43,779 nucleotides of DNA from Lachnospiraceae bacterium (GTDB lineage: Bacteria > Bacillota > Clostridia > Lachnospirales > Lachnospiraceae). Each line of letters begins with the position of its first letter. Within the stretch, counting starts at the first letter, position 1. The position numbers and the translations under genes were made by a program. Below are positions 31,871-43,638 of the stretch, in pieces. The stretch spans positions 1 through 43,779 of the forward strand of contig JAEEMP010000100.1 in the NCBI GenBank assembly GCA_016283275.1, in the 5' to 3' direction. The notes under the pieces were generated by a model. It was not told where the DNA came from. It saw nothing but the letters and a program-made list of their open reading frames with translations, and did not search any database.

Positions 31871-32761
31871 ATGTCCGATATAAGGGAAATCAGAATGCAC
31901 ATGGAAAGTGTGCGTGACACGAAAAAAGTTACAAGTGCGATGCATATGATCGCGGCTACCAAGATGCGTAAAGCCAAAGCGGATCTTGATTCCACGAGGC
32001 CTTATTTTGATGCCGTACGTGCCGAGATAAAGCGTGTTTTTCGTGTTGATACGACTGTTGAAAGCCCTTATCTCTACCCCGCGGGCGAACATGACCTTCC
32101 GGGCGATTATGCATATCTTGTGATTACGGCCGATAAGGGTCTTGCCGGTGCCTATAACAGTTCGGTCATAAAAGAAGCCGAGCGACTTTCAAAAGAACAC
32201 GCTTCACGTTTTTTTGTAATAGGAGAGTTCGGAAGGCGTTATTTTACCGGTCACGGAATACCGTTTGAAAAGGATTTTCTTTTTACGGCTCAGAACCCCA
32301 CTCTTCAAAGAGCAAGGGTTATAGCAACAAGACTTTTGGGCTTATATCAGAGAGGCGAAGTATCAAAGATATTTGTGGTATATACGGATTTAAAGACGGG
32401 GGTCTATCAGGAAGCACATGTGGGAAGGATACTTCCGTTCCACAGAGGTGACTTTGTGATCCCCAAGGAAGAGAAGAAGATCACAAAACCGTTTTATTTT
32501 TATCCGAGCGTTTCCGAAGTTTTGGACAACATGGTTGAAAGTTATGTCGCGGGATATATATACAGTGCCATGGTAGACAGTTTCTGCTGTGAGCAGAATT
32601 CACGTATGAATGCGATGGATGAGGCCAATTCGAACGCCGATGAGCTTCTTGCGGAGCTTAAGACCGCATATAACCATGAAAGACAAGGGAAGATAACAAA
32701 GGAAATAACGGAAGTATCCTCGGGTGCCAAGGCACTTGCGAGGAAGAAGCACAAAAAATGA
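31871..32761 (+). CDS. atpG: F1Fo ATP synthase subunit gamma
   Basis: 296-residue central-stalk subunit. The N-terminal helix REIRMHMESVRDTKKVTSAM and the C-terminal helix with MNAMDEANSNADELLAEL, NHERQGKITKEITEVSSGA, form the coiled rotor shaft; DKGLAGAYNSSVI is the conserved Rossmann-like core motif. It starts 1 nt after the alpha stop. Confidence 0.94.
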   Translation: MSDIREIRMHMESVRDTKKVTSAMHMIAATKMRKAKADLDSTRPYFDAVRAEIKRVFRVDTTVESPYLYPAGEHDLPGDYAYLVITADKGLAGAYNSSVIKEAERLSKEHASRFFVIGEFGRRYFTGHGIPFEKDFLFTAQNPTLQRARVIATRLLGLYQRGEVSKIFVVYTDLKTGVYQEAHVGRILPFHRGDFVIPKEEKKITKPFYFYPSVSEVLDNMVESYVAGYIYSAMVDSFCCEQNSRMNAMDEANSNADELLAELKTAYNHERQGKITKEITEVSSGAKALARKKHKK

Positions 32762-32776
32762 AAGGAGTGCCCGTAG

Positions 32777-34572
<1,796 letters not shown>

Positions 34573-34618
34573 TCTTCAAAAGTTAAATCAAGAGATTAGC
34601 AATAATACCATGCGTTAT

Positions 34619-35095
34619 TTATATTATATCCGCAGTCTTGTACGGAATGACCTTTTTAAGGTCCGAAAGGGAGACTTCGACCTGATAACCTACTTTGCCC
34701 GCACTGAAGATTATGGTATCAAAGTTTAGGGCAGTTTCATCTATGACTGTTTCAAAAAGCTTTTTCATCCCGATCGGGGAGCAGCCTCCGTGGATATATC
34801 CGGTCGTGGGCAATAAGTCTTTTTGTTTTATCATTTCTATACTTTTTTCTAAGACCGCTTTGGCCGCCTTTTTTAGATCGAGTTCTGCTTCCACGGGGAT
34901 TACGAATACAAAGTTTTTGCCTGTTTTGCCGCCTGTAGTGACAAGCGTCTTAAATACCTGCTTGGGATTTTGCCCGAGTACTCTTGCAACATCGACTCCG
35001 CCGACCGCATCCGTATCGGCATAGCAATATGATCTGTATGCGACTTTCTTTTGTTCAAGAATGCGCATTACGTTAGTTTTTTCTTCTTTTTTCAT
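34619..35095 (-). CDS. ybaK: Cys-tRNA(Pro) deacylase YbaK
   Basis: 158 residues, normal length. The YbaK/ProX fold shows KQVFKTLVTTG (K for catalysis), FVFVIPVEAELDLKKAAKA and GYIHGGCSPIGMKK, the family's GxxSPxG-type loop. It hydrolyses Cys-tRNA(Pro) mischarged by prolyl-tRNA synthetase. It lies 8 nt after the glycosyltransferase gene on the same strand, probably a chance operon. Confidence 0.92.
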   Translation of the reverse strand: MKKEEKTNVMRILEQKKVAYRSYCYADTDAVGGVDVARVLGQNPKQVFKTLVTTGGKTGKNFVFVIPVEAELDLKKAAKAVLEKSIEMIKQKDLLPTTGYIHGGCSPIGMKKLFETVIDETALNFDTIIFSAGKVGYQVEVSLSDLKKVIPYKTADII

Positions 35096-35103
35096 ATATG
35101 TTT

Positions 35104-36084
35104 TTATCTTTTATTTTTGATGCTTTGGTATATCCTATAGAATCGATCATAAGCCGGTCTTATGATCAGCCAATATTCAAACCTTATTTTAGCGGTCGCG
35201 ATTTTCTTTTTCCTGATTTCGGGCCATAAATCTATGAGAAAAGCCCGCATTTCTTTCATCCGGCTTGTGTCTTCGTCTGTTTTTACTTTTTTTCTTAAAT
35301 ACATATTGTATCCTAAGGGTACAAATATGGATATGAAATAAAGCATGGAATTTCTGTATTTTTCATTGCGATGACCGAAATATGCAAGTCTCTCTCTGTA
35401 TGCACAGAAACGGTCCCACTCAAGTCTGCAGTTTCTGGTCCTTATGATACTGTCCGGTCTTTGCACATAATAGTATAAGGGCGTATCACATGTTACTATC
35501 TTCTCTGCATTATCGAATAAAAGATAAGTGGTGGCCACATCTTCGAGGTTTCGTCCGACCGGGAATCGCACATCTTTCCAGAAATCATGCTTAAACAGTT
35601 TATTCCAGACATGGCTGTGCATATCCTTATCTTCAAGAAGATGGAGCAGGGCTTCATCCCTGTCCAGAAGCCGGACACCCTGAACACTTTGTTTTTCCTT
35701 TATGCACCGCCCGTCTTCGTATAGTCTGTAGAATCCGCAGATTGAGATATCTGCATCATACTGCTTAAGATTGTTAAGGAGAATTTCAAACATATCCGGG
35801 GCAATTTTATCGTCACTGTCCACAAAACCTATATAGTCCCCGGTCGCGATATCAAGTCCTCTGTTTCTTGCACTTGATAATCCTTTGTTTTCCTGATGGA
35901 TCACAATGATCCTGTTATCGGTTTTGGCATATTCCTCGCATATTTCCCCGCACTTATCGGGCGAACCGTCATCGACAAGGATGATCTCGAGGTTGGTATA
36001 TGTTTGATTTAAGATACTTTCTATGCACTCTCTGAGATATTTTTCAACCTCAAATACAGGCACGATCACACTTATAAGTTCCAT
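35104..36084 (-). CDS. Family 2 glycosyltransferase
   Basis: 326 residues. A GT-A fold of family GT2: SVIVPVFEVEKYLRECIESI, VDDGSPDKCGEIC, NKGLSSARNRGLD and the metal-binding VDSDD (about residue 91). The C-terminal 120 residues are helical and basic. There are no membrane helices, so it probably acts at the inner membrane face on a capsule, teichoic acid or exopolysaccharide. Donor and acceptor unknown. Downstream of the YdcF-like gene by about 70 nt. Confidence 0.88.
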   Translation of the reverse strand: MELISVIVPVFEVEKYLRECIESILNQTYTNLEIILVDDGSPDKCGEICEEYAKTDNRIIVIHQENKGLSSARNRGLDIATGDYIGFVDSDDKIAPDMFEILLNNLKQYDADISICGFYRLYEDGRCIKEKQSVQGVRLLDRDEALLHLLEDKDMHSHVWNKLFKHDFWKDVRFPVGRNLEDVATTYLLFDNAEKIVTCDTPLYYYVQRPDSIIRTRNCRLEWDRFCAYRERLAYFGHRNEKYRNSMLYFISIFVPLGYNMYLRKKVKTDEDTSRMKEMRAFLIDLWPEIRKKKIATAKIRFEYWLIIRPAYDRFYRIYQSIKNKR

Positions 36085-36153
36085 ATTATGCCACCCGGTA
36101 AAAAGAATAAACCACTTTAGCTATTATAACATTGATTTATTATCAAAGCACTA

Positions 36154-36909
36154 TCAATAAAATATCCACTGCTGAAGTATCGCATACAATTCCCTTATAT
36201 AATATGTGGGCAAAAGAACAAGGACCGATCTTGCGGGTATGGTGGCATAATCGATGCCGGCAGATCTGGCGATAAGGCCCGCACGGTATAAGTGAAATTC
36301 GTTGGAGATGAGAATGACTTTCTCGTTAAAGTTATTGGCTTTGATGATCTCCATGCTGTATTTTAAGTTTTCGCGGGTATTGGTGGAATTCGGCTCAAGA
36401 TAGAGACGGTTTTCGTCGATGCCTTTTTTGACAAGGTAGTCCGCCATTCCTTCGGCTTCGCTCCACACTTCATCCGTGCCCTTGCCGCCCGAAAGTATGC
36501 ATACGGCATCGGGGTGTGCGGTCATGTAGTCGTATGCCGCGTCAAGGCGTCTAGCTGTCATTAAACTGGGGCCGGTCGGATTTACTTTGCTTCCGAGCAC
36601 TATTATGGTTTCATCGCCGTTCGGTGTTTTTGCGGTCGCGGATATCATAAGAACGGTCTCGACAACGGTTAGTATCAATATGAGCAAAAGAAAGCAGGTG
36701 CATACGCGCACAAGGATCCTGCCCGCTTTCTTTTGCTTTAGCTTATTGATAAAAGCTTTGTACTTTTTCCAAAAGATACCGACCAGGATGAACGCGGTAA
36801 ATACCACGAGCCCTGTGCCGTTTCCTATATTGAAGATCCTGTAAGTAAAGATCGGCAGGATGCACCAGATATCTCCGATGATCCCTATGATTAAAAAGAA
36901 CAGATTCAT
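36154..36909 (-). CDS. YdcF/SanA-family (DUF218) membrane protein
   Basis: 251 residues. Three N-terminal hydrophobic segments (about 1-18, 20-48 and 65-92), then a DUF218 domain with ETIIVLGSKVNPTGPSLMTA, ILSGGKG, EAEGMADYLVKKGI, EPNSTNTRENLKYS and ISNEFHLYRA. Relatives (ElyC, SanA) act in envelope biogenesis. The neighbouring glycosyltransferase fits an envelope theme. The exact reaction is not established for this group. Confidence 0.88.
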   Translation of the reverse strand: MNLFFLIIGIIGDIWCILPIFTYRIFNIGNGTGLVVFTAFILVGIFWKKYKAFINKLKQKKAGRILVRVCTCFLLLILILTVVETVLMISATAKTPNGDETIIVLGSKVNPTGPSLMTARRLDAAYDYMTAHPDAVCILSGGKGTDEVWSEAEGMADYLVKKGIDENRLYLEPNSTNTRENLKYSMEIIKANNFNEKVILISNEFHLYRAGLIARSAGIDYATIPARSVLVLLPTYYIRELYAILQQWIFY

Positions 36910-37012
36910 AAATTGCCTCCGTACGTAAATTCAACATATCCAATATAACATTTAAAAGCATGGAAATTAATACCTTAAGCCGTAAGATTATATTAATTTT
37001 GTGATCGCTTTG

Positions 37013-37021
37013 TGGTAAACT
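37013..37021 (+). promoter_or_regulatory. Possible extended -10 for the MoxR-VWA operon
   Basis: TGGTAAACT about 78 nt ahead of the likely start at 37099. No good -35 is visible. The rest of the roughly 190-nt divergent gap shows no other feature. Confidence 0.3.
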
Positions 37022-37098
37022 TAATTCAAATGACGGAAAATTTCATACGGCACAGATCCGCATGGAAAGATGAAAGTCCAAGTGCTTGGAGAATGAAC

Positions 37099-37338
37099 AT
37101 GGCTGGAAAAGAAAAGAAAGAAAATGCCGAGAATATTGACGATATAGTGAGCATGCTCGATAATTTCGCAATGTCCGAAGAAGGAAGACTTAAGGTCAAA
37201 GTTTCGGACGAGTTAAAAGAAGGCGAAGTGAAACGCGAATACCATCATGGCCGATGCGATATAGGCAGTGCTTTTGCATGCGGTATACCTTTTGACGTGA
37301 TCGAAGAAGTGGTAAATAAAGATGGCAAAAGAGACTGA
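37099..37338 (+). CDS. Small acidic protein at the head of the MoxR-VWA operon
   Basis: 79 residues from the ATG at 37099, with GGAG 7 nt upstream; the frame remains open to 37012 but earlier starts have no RBS and would sit on the putative promoter. There is no membrane segment. It is rich in Lys/Glu with a conserved-looking tail, YHHGRCDIGSAFACGIPFDV, carrying two Cys and two adjacent His. I do not recognise the family. The 17-nt overlap with the VWA gene indicates coupling, so it is probably an accessory factor of the complex. Confidence 0.6.
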   Translation: MAGKEKKENAENIDDIVSMLDNFAMSEEGRLKVKVSDELKEGEVKREYHHGRCDIGSAFACGIPFDVIEEVVNKDGKRD

Positions 37339-38593
37339 AGAATACGCTCTTAAAGTCCTTGAACTTGCCAAGGATACCATAACCGTGCGCTTCCGTTTTT
37401 TTGACAGAGTGCTTTCGAGATTAAAGCCGGTTTCTTCGCCGGGGCTTGGAATTTTCAGCTCGGACGGGGAGCATCTTTATTACGATCCGGAAAGATTGCT
37501 CATTAATTATCTTGAGGAGCCTGCTTTTGCGGTCAGGCTTTATCTGCATGTAATGTTTCATTATATCTTTATGCATCCATTAAGATTCGACAAGCCGGAC
37601 GAGAATATCTGGAATATGGCTACCGATATTGCGGTCGAGAACGTGATCCTTGAGATGGAGATCCCGGGGACAGAGATGTCGACCGACGATGAAAAAAGAT
37701 TAAGGATCTCAAAGATAAGAAAATGGGTGCCCAATATCACGGCCGAAAAGCTGTATCGAGAGTTTGCGGCACAGGGAATATCGAAAGAAGCCGAAGCGGA
37801 CTATAAGCGTCTGTTTACAATGGACCGTCACAGGGACCGTGCCGTATACAAAGACGATCCGCTTACGAAGCTTACAGAAGAGGATTTTAAGAAGATATCC
37901 GAAAGGGTTAAGGCCGAACTAAAATCTTTTTCAAAGGATCAAAAGGGTGCGGACGAGATAATATCGAATATCAGGGAAGGGACCCGAAAACAGTATGACT
38001 ATGAGGCATTGCTCAAACGTTTTGCCGTAATGAGCGAGACCATCAAGGTCAATCCCGATGAGTTTGATTATATTTACTATACTTACGGGCTTAATACCTA
38101 TAAAAACCTTCCGCTTATAGAACCGCTTGAATATACCGAGGACAACAGGGTAAAAGAATTTGTCATCGCCATCGATACTTCGGCATCTGTCAGGGGCGAT
38201 CTCGTCAAAGGCTTTTTAAGAAGGACGGTTTCCATACTTAAGACTTCGGACGCATTTTCAAGGCAGGTAAATATCAAGATCATAATGTGTGACAGCGCGG
38301 TGACCGATGTAGTGACGATAAACGATATCGACGACATCACAGCGGTGACCGATAACTTAAAGCTTTCCGGATTCGGAGCAACGGATTTTCGACCTGTATT
38401 TGCCTATGTGGACGAGGCGATCTTAAAAAAAGAATTTACAAATTTAAAAGGGATCATATATTTTACCGACGGGTACGGGATATACCCGAGTAAAGCACCG
38501 GATTACGACACGGTCTTTGTGTTTGCGAATTACGACGAACACAGGCCAAAACTCCCCGCCTGGGCGGTAAGATGTATCATAGAGGATGAATAG
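37322..38593 (+). CDS. DUF2201-type putative metallopeptidase plus VWA-like domain
   Basis: 423 residues. The N-terminal DUF2201-type domain has HVMFHYIFMH (H76, H80, H85), the place where relatives have HExxHxxxxH; the Glu is Val here, so peptidase activity is doubtful. A helical middle (about 120-260) precedes a C-terminal VWA-like domain with an intact MIDAS: DTSAS (D285), GFGATDF and FTDGYG. In related pairs the VWA protein works with a MoxR AAA+ ATPase as a chaperone or metal-insertion machine. The MoxR gene follows with 0 nt gap. Confidence 0.88.
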   Translation: MAKETEEYALKVLELAKDTITVRFRFFDRVLSRLKPVSSPGLGIFSSDGEHLYYDPERLLINYLEEPAFAVRLYLHVMFHYIFMHPLRFDKPDENIWNMATDIAVENVILEMEIPGTEMSTDDEKRLRISKIRKWVPNITAEKLYREFAAQGISKEAEADYKRLFTMDRHRDRAVYKDDPLTKLTEEDFKKISERVKAELKSFSKDQKGADEIISNIREGTRKQYDYEALLKRFAVMSETIKVNPDEFDYIYYTYGLNTYKNLPLIEPLEYTEDNRVKEFVIAIDTSASVRGDLVKGFLRRTVSILKTSDAFSRQVNIKIIMCDSAVTDVVTINDIDDITAVTDNLKLSGFGATDFRPVFAYVDEAILKKEFTNLKGIIYFTDGYGIYPSKAPDYDTVFVFANYDEHRPKLPAWAVRCIIEDE

Positions 38594-40081
38594 ATGAATA
38601 TTAAAGAAGCAAAAGAATACATTAAGGACACCGTTAAGCTTTATCTTAAAAAGGATGAATACGGAGATTACAGGATACCGGTCGTAAGACAGCGCCCGAT
38701 CTTTTTGCTCGGAGCACCGGGCATAGGAAAGACGGCCATCATGGAACAGATAGCATCGGAACTTGATATTGCGCTCGTGAGTTATTCGATGACGCATCAT
38801 ACAAGGCAGTCTGCGCTCGGTCTTCCTTTTATCACGCAAAAAGAATACGGCGAAAATACTTACAGTGTCTCCGAATATACCATGAGCGAGATAATCGCTT
38901 CGGTATATGACACCATGAAAGAAAGCGGTATTAACGAAGGCATTCTTTTCCTTGACGAGATAAACTGCGTTTCCGAGACACTGTATCCTTCAATGCTTCA
39001 GTTCTTACAGTATAAAACCTTCGGCCGTCATGCGGTTCCCGAGGGGTGGGTCATTGTGACCGCGGGTAATCCCCAGGAGTTTAACCGCGCGGTAAGAGAG
39101 TTTGATGTTGTAACTCTTGACCGTCTTAAAGTGCTTGATGTGGAAGCGGATTACAAGGCATGGAAAGAATATGCCGTCGCACGTAATCTCCATGGTGCGA
39201 TCATCAATTTCCTGGATGCGAACAGGGATTATTTTTACAAGATAGAGACTACGGTGGAAGGCCGGTCTTATGTGACGGCCAGAGGCTGGGAAGATCTCTC
39301 CGAGATACTGTATCTTTATGAAGAAGAAGGTATCGCTCCGGGCGAGCACCTTATGAGCCAGTATTTAAAGAACGATGAAGTGGTGCGCGAATTTGCAGCC
39401 TACTACGATCTTTACAATAAGTACAAAGAAACCTATAAAGCCGATGCGCTTCTTGAGGGTAATTACTCGGATGAAACGATCCTTAAGGCAAAGAACGCTA
39501 AAAGCGATGAACGTCTTGCACTTGAAGGCCTGCTCCTTGACCGGATAGAAGGCGAACTTTCCTCGGTTACCGATCTTTCTTGGCTTTTAAGGAATATAAG
39601 ACCTGCACTTACGGCGGCAAAAGAAGGAAAAGAGGAAGATATCGCGGCTGTTATAAAAGAAAAACTCGACGATACGGCCAATATCATAAAGACACGTTCA
39701 CGTGCGGGATCGCTTTCTTATGCCGACAAGAAAAAACTTAAGGCGGAGGCGTCTCTCTTAAAAGAACTGTTTGACGGCGTTTCAAAGTCTTCAAAGCCGT
39801 CCGCCGCTTTGTCGGAAATATACAATTCAAAGGTAACCCTGTTAAAAGAAAAAGCGGGGAAGGCCGGAGAACATTTAAAGAATCTTTTTTCTTTTACAAG
39901 TGAAGCTTTCGGAGAAGAATCGAACGAAATGCTGGTTGCGGTCACCGAACTTACGGTCAATGAAAAGACTGCCGAGTTTTTGTCGTCGTTCGGTTCCGGG
40001 GAATACGAGCATTACAATAAGATACTCATGGTAAATGACAGGGAAAAACTTTTAAGAAAAGAAATAGCGGGAATAATCTAA
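38594..40081 (+). CDS. MoxR-family AAA+ ATPase
   Basis: 495 residues. AAA+ core (about 30-250): Walker A GAPGIGKT (40-47), Walker B ILFLDE (117-122), sensor-1 region IVTAGNPQEFNRAVREF and a TLDRLKVLDV box-VII-like segment. A long helical C-terminal region (about 280-495) is not recognised and probably contacts the VWA partner. The genes touch: the VWA stop is followed directly by this ATG, and this stop by the LRR gene. Expected to use ATP to remodel a client. Confidence 0.92.
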   Translation: MNIKEAKEYIKDTVKLYLKKDEYGDYRIPVVRQRPIFLLGAPGIGKTAIMEQIASELDIALVSYSMTHHTRQSALGLPFITQKEYGENTYSVSEYTMSEIIASVYDTMKESGINEGILFLDEINCVSETLYPSMLQFLQYKTFGRHAVPEGWVIVTAGNPQEFNRAVREFDVVTLDRLKVLDVEADYKAWKEYAVARNLHGAIINFLDANRDYFYKIETTVEGRSYVTARGWEDLSEILYLYEEEGIAPGEHLMSQYLKNDEVVREFAAYYDLYNKYKETYKADALLEGNYSDETILKAKNAKSDERLALEGLLLDRIEGELSSVTDLSWLLRNIRPALTAAKEGKEEDIAAVIKEKLDDTANIIKTRSRAGSLSYADKKKLKAEASLLKELFDGVSKSSKPSAALSEIYNSKVTLLKEKAGKAGEHLKNLFSFTSEAFGEESNEMLVAVTELTVNEKTAEFLSSFGSGEYEHYNKILMVNDREKLLRKEIAGII

Positions 40082-41014
40082 ATGGGAGTTTTAAGTACGG
40101 ACAACTGGCAACTTAATACAAGAGAAGATGACGGTAAGATCTACGTGACCGGCGTATTAAAGGACGGCGGGTCCGTGCTCAACATACCCGGAAGATTCGA
40201 TGATAAGCCGATAGCCGGAATAGACAAAAAAGCGTTTTTTGCCTCAAATATGCTTAAAGAAGTGAATCTTCACAAAAACATAAAAGAAATAGGCGATTGG
40301 GCGTTTTCGCGCTGCCCGCTTTTAAAAACCTTTTCGATCGATACTGACGACGAAAGCTTAAATGTGGAAATGGGAAGAGGTATTTTTGAAGGCTCGACAA
40401 GGCTTGAGAGTATAAAGCTTATCGGCGGTGCCGATAATAATCTTATGCCTCTTGCAGCAGCATGTGCGGTAAGACTTCCCGCCGCATATCTGTTAAGAGA
40501 CAGGGATTTCGGGTCAAGAGCATGGTATGCGCGTTTTGACATGGCACTGTTAAACTTTCTTGCCCAGGACGATCATGAAGGTTCTTCAAACAGTATCCTG
40601 TGCGGCGAAGAAGATATATCTTATGACGGAATAGGGTCGGTTGACGGCGAACTTCTCGGAGAGACCGCTGCATTTGTAAGGGAAGTGGGGAAGAATAAAT
40701 GCTATCTTGCGCTGATAAGATTGCTAAATCCGGGAGAATTGGCTGACAATACTCGAAATGAACTCGTCGATTACCTCAGGGAGAGACAGATCGGAACAGC
40801 ATTAAGTTCAGCCTGGAATTGTATAAAAGAAGACTTTGACGATAATTGTGACATTTTCACATTCTATTTAGATATTACAAAACCCGGTCCCGAGGAATTG
40901 GACTTAATGCTCAGTGATCTGAAGGGTGAACACGCTCAGTCCCGGGTCGTAATAATCAACTACAAATCAAATATCACAGAAAAAGCAACCTTATTTGATG
41001 GACTTTTTCTCTGA
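40082..41014 (+). CDS. BspA-type leucine-rich repeat protein
   Basis: 310 residues. The N-terminal part (about 15-150) carries LRR_5/BspA-like repeats ([46 protein letters not shown]). The C-terminal 160 residues are helical with no recognised domain. No signal peptide or anchor is visible, so unlike most BspA proteins it appears cytosolic. It follows the MoxR gene with no gap, and could serve as the client-recognition part of the MoxR-VWA machine. Confidence 0.8.
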   Translation: MGVLSTDNWQLNTREDDGKIYVTGVLKDGGSVLNIPGRFDDKPIAGIDKKAFFASNMLKEVNLHKNIKEIGDWAFSRCPLLKTFSIDTDDESLNVEMGRGIFEGSTRLESIKLIGGADNNLMPLAAACAVRLPAAYLLRDRDFGSRAWYARFDMALLNFLAQDDHEGSSNSILCGEEDISYDGIGSVDGELLGETAAFVREVGKNKCYLALIRLLNPGELADNTRNELVDYLRERQIGTALSSAWNCIKEDFDDNCDIFTFYLDITKPGPEELDLMLSDLKGEHAQSRVVIINYKSNITEKATLFDGLFL

Positions 41015-41058
41015 TAATCTATTTTATCGAAAAAATCCGACAATTTTTCTGTATTGTA

Positions 41059-41087
41059 TGTACAATAACCCTCAAAAGAGCTATAAT
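41059..41087 (+). promoter_or_regulatory. Putative promoter of the chemoreceptor gene
   Basis: TGTACA (41059-41064), 17 nt, TATAAT (41082-41087), with an AT-rich upstream region. I see no sigma-28-type flagellar promoter. Confidence 0.55.
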
Positions 41088-41142
41088 ATCTATTAAGTTA
41101 TGTTCTTTTATAACTATATCTATCGACAGGAGGAGATTGTCT

Positions 41143-43611
41143 GTGGAAAAACGGGAAGATAATGTAAAGGCAGTTAAGAGATCCGACAGTGTTAGCTTTT
41201 TTTCAAGGATGAGTACAAAGGTTACACTGATGGTGATCGTAATTGTGTTTGTGGCAGTGTTTACGCAGGTATTAAGCGGCGTGAGCAAAGCATCGAAGTC
41301 AATGGAGACTACGTATCTTAATTATGCGCAGAATCTGGCAGAAGAGGCAGCGATCGGCGTCGATTTTGCAACACAGTTCGGTGAGACCGCATACGGCGGA
41401 TATGCAATGAATCTTGCTGAGGAAGCAGCAGTATCCATTAACTTCTCCAGAGAATTCGGTGAGAGCGTTTACAAGAATTATGCGCTTGATCTGGCACAGG
41501 ACACGGCACTTGCTCTCAATCAGGTTCTTGCGGACGGGGAGTCGCTCACGATCGGTCGTATGAATGAGATACTGGGTAATGTCAAAATCTCGGGGGTTGA
41601 CGGGTCGTATTGTTATATGGTAAGTCCGGACGGCACAATGTTATGGCATCCTACGACCGACAAGATCGGAAACTCGGTGGAAAATGCAGCCGTTAAGGGA
41701 ATAGTGGCAGATCTTCAGGCAGGAAAGACCGTTGAAGACGGTTCCATATTCTATGAGTACAAAGGTGCCACAAAACTTGCGGGTTATGCATTCACATCAG
41801 ATGGGAATATCCTTATAGTGACCGCAGATTACGATCAGTTCATGAAGATCGACTATGATTCGCTGCTCGGTAACATTGAGATCGCCGGTGTTGAAGGCTC
41901 TTACGCATACATGGTAAGTCCCGACGGTACGATGCTCTGGCATCCCAATGCGGAGAAGATAGGGCAGCCTGTTGAGAATGCGGCAGTTAAGGGTATAGTT
42001 GCAGATCTTGCCGCAGGCAAGACCGTTTCGGATGATTATGTGGTTTATGATTATAAAGGTGCTTTCAAACTTGCAGGTTATTCTTTTACAGATACCGGTA
42101 ATATCGTACTTGTAACCGCAGACTATGATAAGCTTATAAAGATCGATTATGATAAGCTGATCGGTCAGATCGAGATTTCGGGCGTTGCCGGCTCTTACGC
42201 ATACATGGTAAGTCCCGACGGTACAATGCTTTATCACACAAATCCCGATAAGATCGGACAGCCCGTTGAGAATGCGGCAGTTAAGGGTATAGTTGCGGAT
42301 CTTGCCGCAGGTAAGACCGTTCCGAACGGTTCCGTTGCATATGAATATAAGGGAGCCATGAAGGTAGCCGGTTATGCATTTACTGAAGCAGGTAATATAG
42401 TGATCGTTACAGCAGATAAAGATGAAATGATGAAAGATGTTTCCGCAATGAAGACTTCAATGATCATTGCAGGTATCATATGTATGGTACTCGCCATTGC
42501 GGTTGCTGCTGTGATCACAACATGGATGCTTAAGGGTCTTGAAAAGCTTGTTCCGGTCATCGGGAAGGCTTCGGATCTTGACTTCACAAGCGATGAAGAG
42601 TCAGAGAAACTTGAAAAACGTGCCGATGAGATCGGTGTTATAGCCAAGGAAGTCAGCAAGATGCGCGAAAGTCTCCGTGATATCGTCGGTTCCATCGATG
42701 AAGCCGGCGTCAGCATCGACTATAATGTAGATGAACTTCAGGGTACACTTGAAAATGTCGGTAATATCTGCCAGGACAATTCGGCTACCACACAGGAGCT
42801 TGCGGCAGGTATGCAGGAGACCGCAGCAACGACCACAAGCATTACGGCAAATGTTGCAAGCGTTCAGGAAAATGCAAAGGGTATCGGAAAGCTTGCCGAC
42901 GACGGAACAGATCTTTCACGCGAAGTTTCGGATCGTGCAAAAGAACTTGCGACAACGACCGAAAAGGCGTCAAAGAAGACCATCGATATCTACGAGTCGG
43001 TTAAGGTTAAGTCCGCTGAAGCTATCGAAGCTTCGCAGGCAGTTGATAAGATCAATGAACTGACCGGAACGATCATGGCGATATCTTCACAGACGAGCTT
43101 ACTTGCACTCAACGCTTCCATCGAAGCTGCAAGAGCAGGTGAAGCAGGCCGCGGATTTGCCGTTGTTGCGACCGAGATCAGTAATCTTGCAACCCAGACT
43201 TCGGATGCGGTCCGCGATATCAGCGCAATAGTTGAAGAAGTTGTCAAGGCTGTAGGTCAGATGTCGGATTGCCTGACCGAGACCACGGGATTCCTTGAGA
43301 CCAACGTATTAAATGACTATCGTGAATTCGGTAAAGTCAGTGAGCAGTACCGTGATGATGCCGATACATTCGGTGCAAGTATGGGCAACATCCGTACAAG
43401 TATCAACGAACTCAATGATGCTATCGAGACGATCGTTGAAGCCATCAACGGTATCGATACCACGATCAACGAGTCCACTACGGGAGTTACCGATATCGCA
43501 GGCAAGACCACCGATATGGTGGGCGAGACCGCAGACAGTATCGACAAGGTTAACGAATGTAAGGCTGCAGTTGACGAACTTCGCAACATCATCAAGAAGT
43601 TCAACCTTTAA
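41143..43611 (+). CDS. Methyl-accepting chemotaxis protein with triplicated sensor
   Basis: 822 residues from GTG 41143, 9 nt after AGGAGG; an in-frame TTG at 41137 is only 3 nt from it. Order: membrane helix (about 26-46); three tandem 26-residue units (55-132); three tandem 98-residue Cache/PAS-like units (about 144-432); membrane helix (about 440-465); HAMP-like segment; cytoplasmic signalling domain with the hairpin tip [20 protein letters not shown]. The receptor senses an extracellular ligand and controls CheA. The first visible unit of the sensor is [14 protein letters not shown]. No che or flagellar gene is nearby. Confidence 0.93.
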   Translation: MEKREDNVKAVKRSDSVSFFSRMSTKVTLMVIVIVFVAVFTQVLSGVSKASKSMETTYLNYAQNLAEEAAIGVDFATQFGETAYGGYAMNLAEEAAVSINFSREFGESVYKNYALDLAQDTALALNQVLADGESLTIGRMNEILGNVKISGVDGSYCYMVSPDGTMLWHPTTDKIGNSVENAAVKGIVADLQAGKTVEDGSIFYEYKGATKLAGYAFTSDGNILIVTADYDQFMKIDYDSLLGNIEIAGVEGSYAYMVSPDGTMLWHPNAEKIGQPVENAAVKGIVADLAAGKTVSDDYVVYDYKGAFKLAGYSFTDTGNIVLVTADYDKLIKIDYDKLIGQIEISGVAGSYAYMVSPDGTMLYHTNPDKIGQPVENAAVKGIVADLAAGKTVPNGSVAYEYKGAMKVAGYAFTEAGNIVIVTADKDEMMKDVSAMKTSMIIAGIICMVLAIAVAAVITTWMLKGLEKLVPVIGKASDLDFTSDEESEKLEKRADEIGVIAKEVSKMRESLRDIVGSIDEAGVSIDYNVDELQGTLENVGNICQDNSATTQELAAGMQETAATTTSITANVASVQENAKGIGKLADDGTDLSREVSDRAKELATTTEKASKKTIDIYESVKVKSAEAIEASQAVDKINELTGTIMAISSQTSLLALNASIEAARAGEAGRGFAVVATEISNLATQTSDAVRDISAIVEEVVKAVGQMSDCLTETTGFLETNVLNDYREFGKVSEQYRDDADTFGASMGNIRTSINELNDAIETIVEAINGIDTTINESTTGVTDIAGKTTDMVGETADSIDKVNECKAAVDELRNIIKKFNL
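41305..41538 (+). repeat. Three tandem 26-residue repeats in the chemoreceptor
   Basis: Residues 55-80, 81-106 and 107-132 align without gaps: [48 protein letters not shown]. Likely an extended periplasmic-side helix. Confidence 0.85.
41572..42440 (+). repeat. Three tandem 98-residue Cache-like repeats in the chemoreceptor
   Basis: The ATG of the shared YMVSPDGTM motif recurs at 41617, 41911 and 42205, exactly 294 nt apart each time. Units 2 and 3 are close at DNA level too, for example both contain GCGGCAGTTAAGGGTATAGT, pointing to a recent duplication or ongoing conversion. Confidence 0.93.
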
Positions 43612-43638
43612 AAGGCATTATAAAGGAGGCGCTCAGGC

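Noticed and set aside
34573-34618. Terminator between atpC and ybaK
   Set aside because: No stem with a T-run is visible in either direction in this gap or in the nearby ybaK 3' end.
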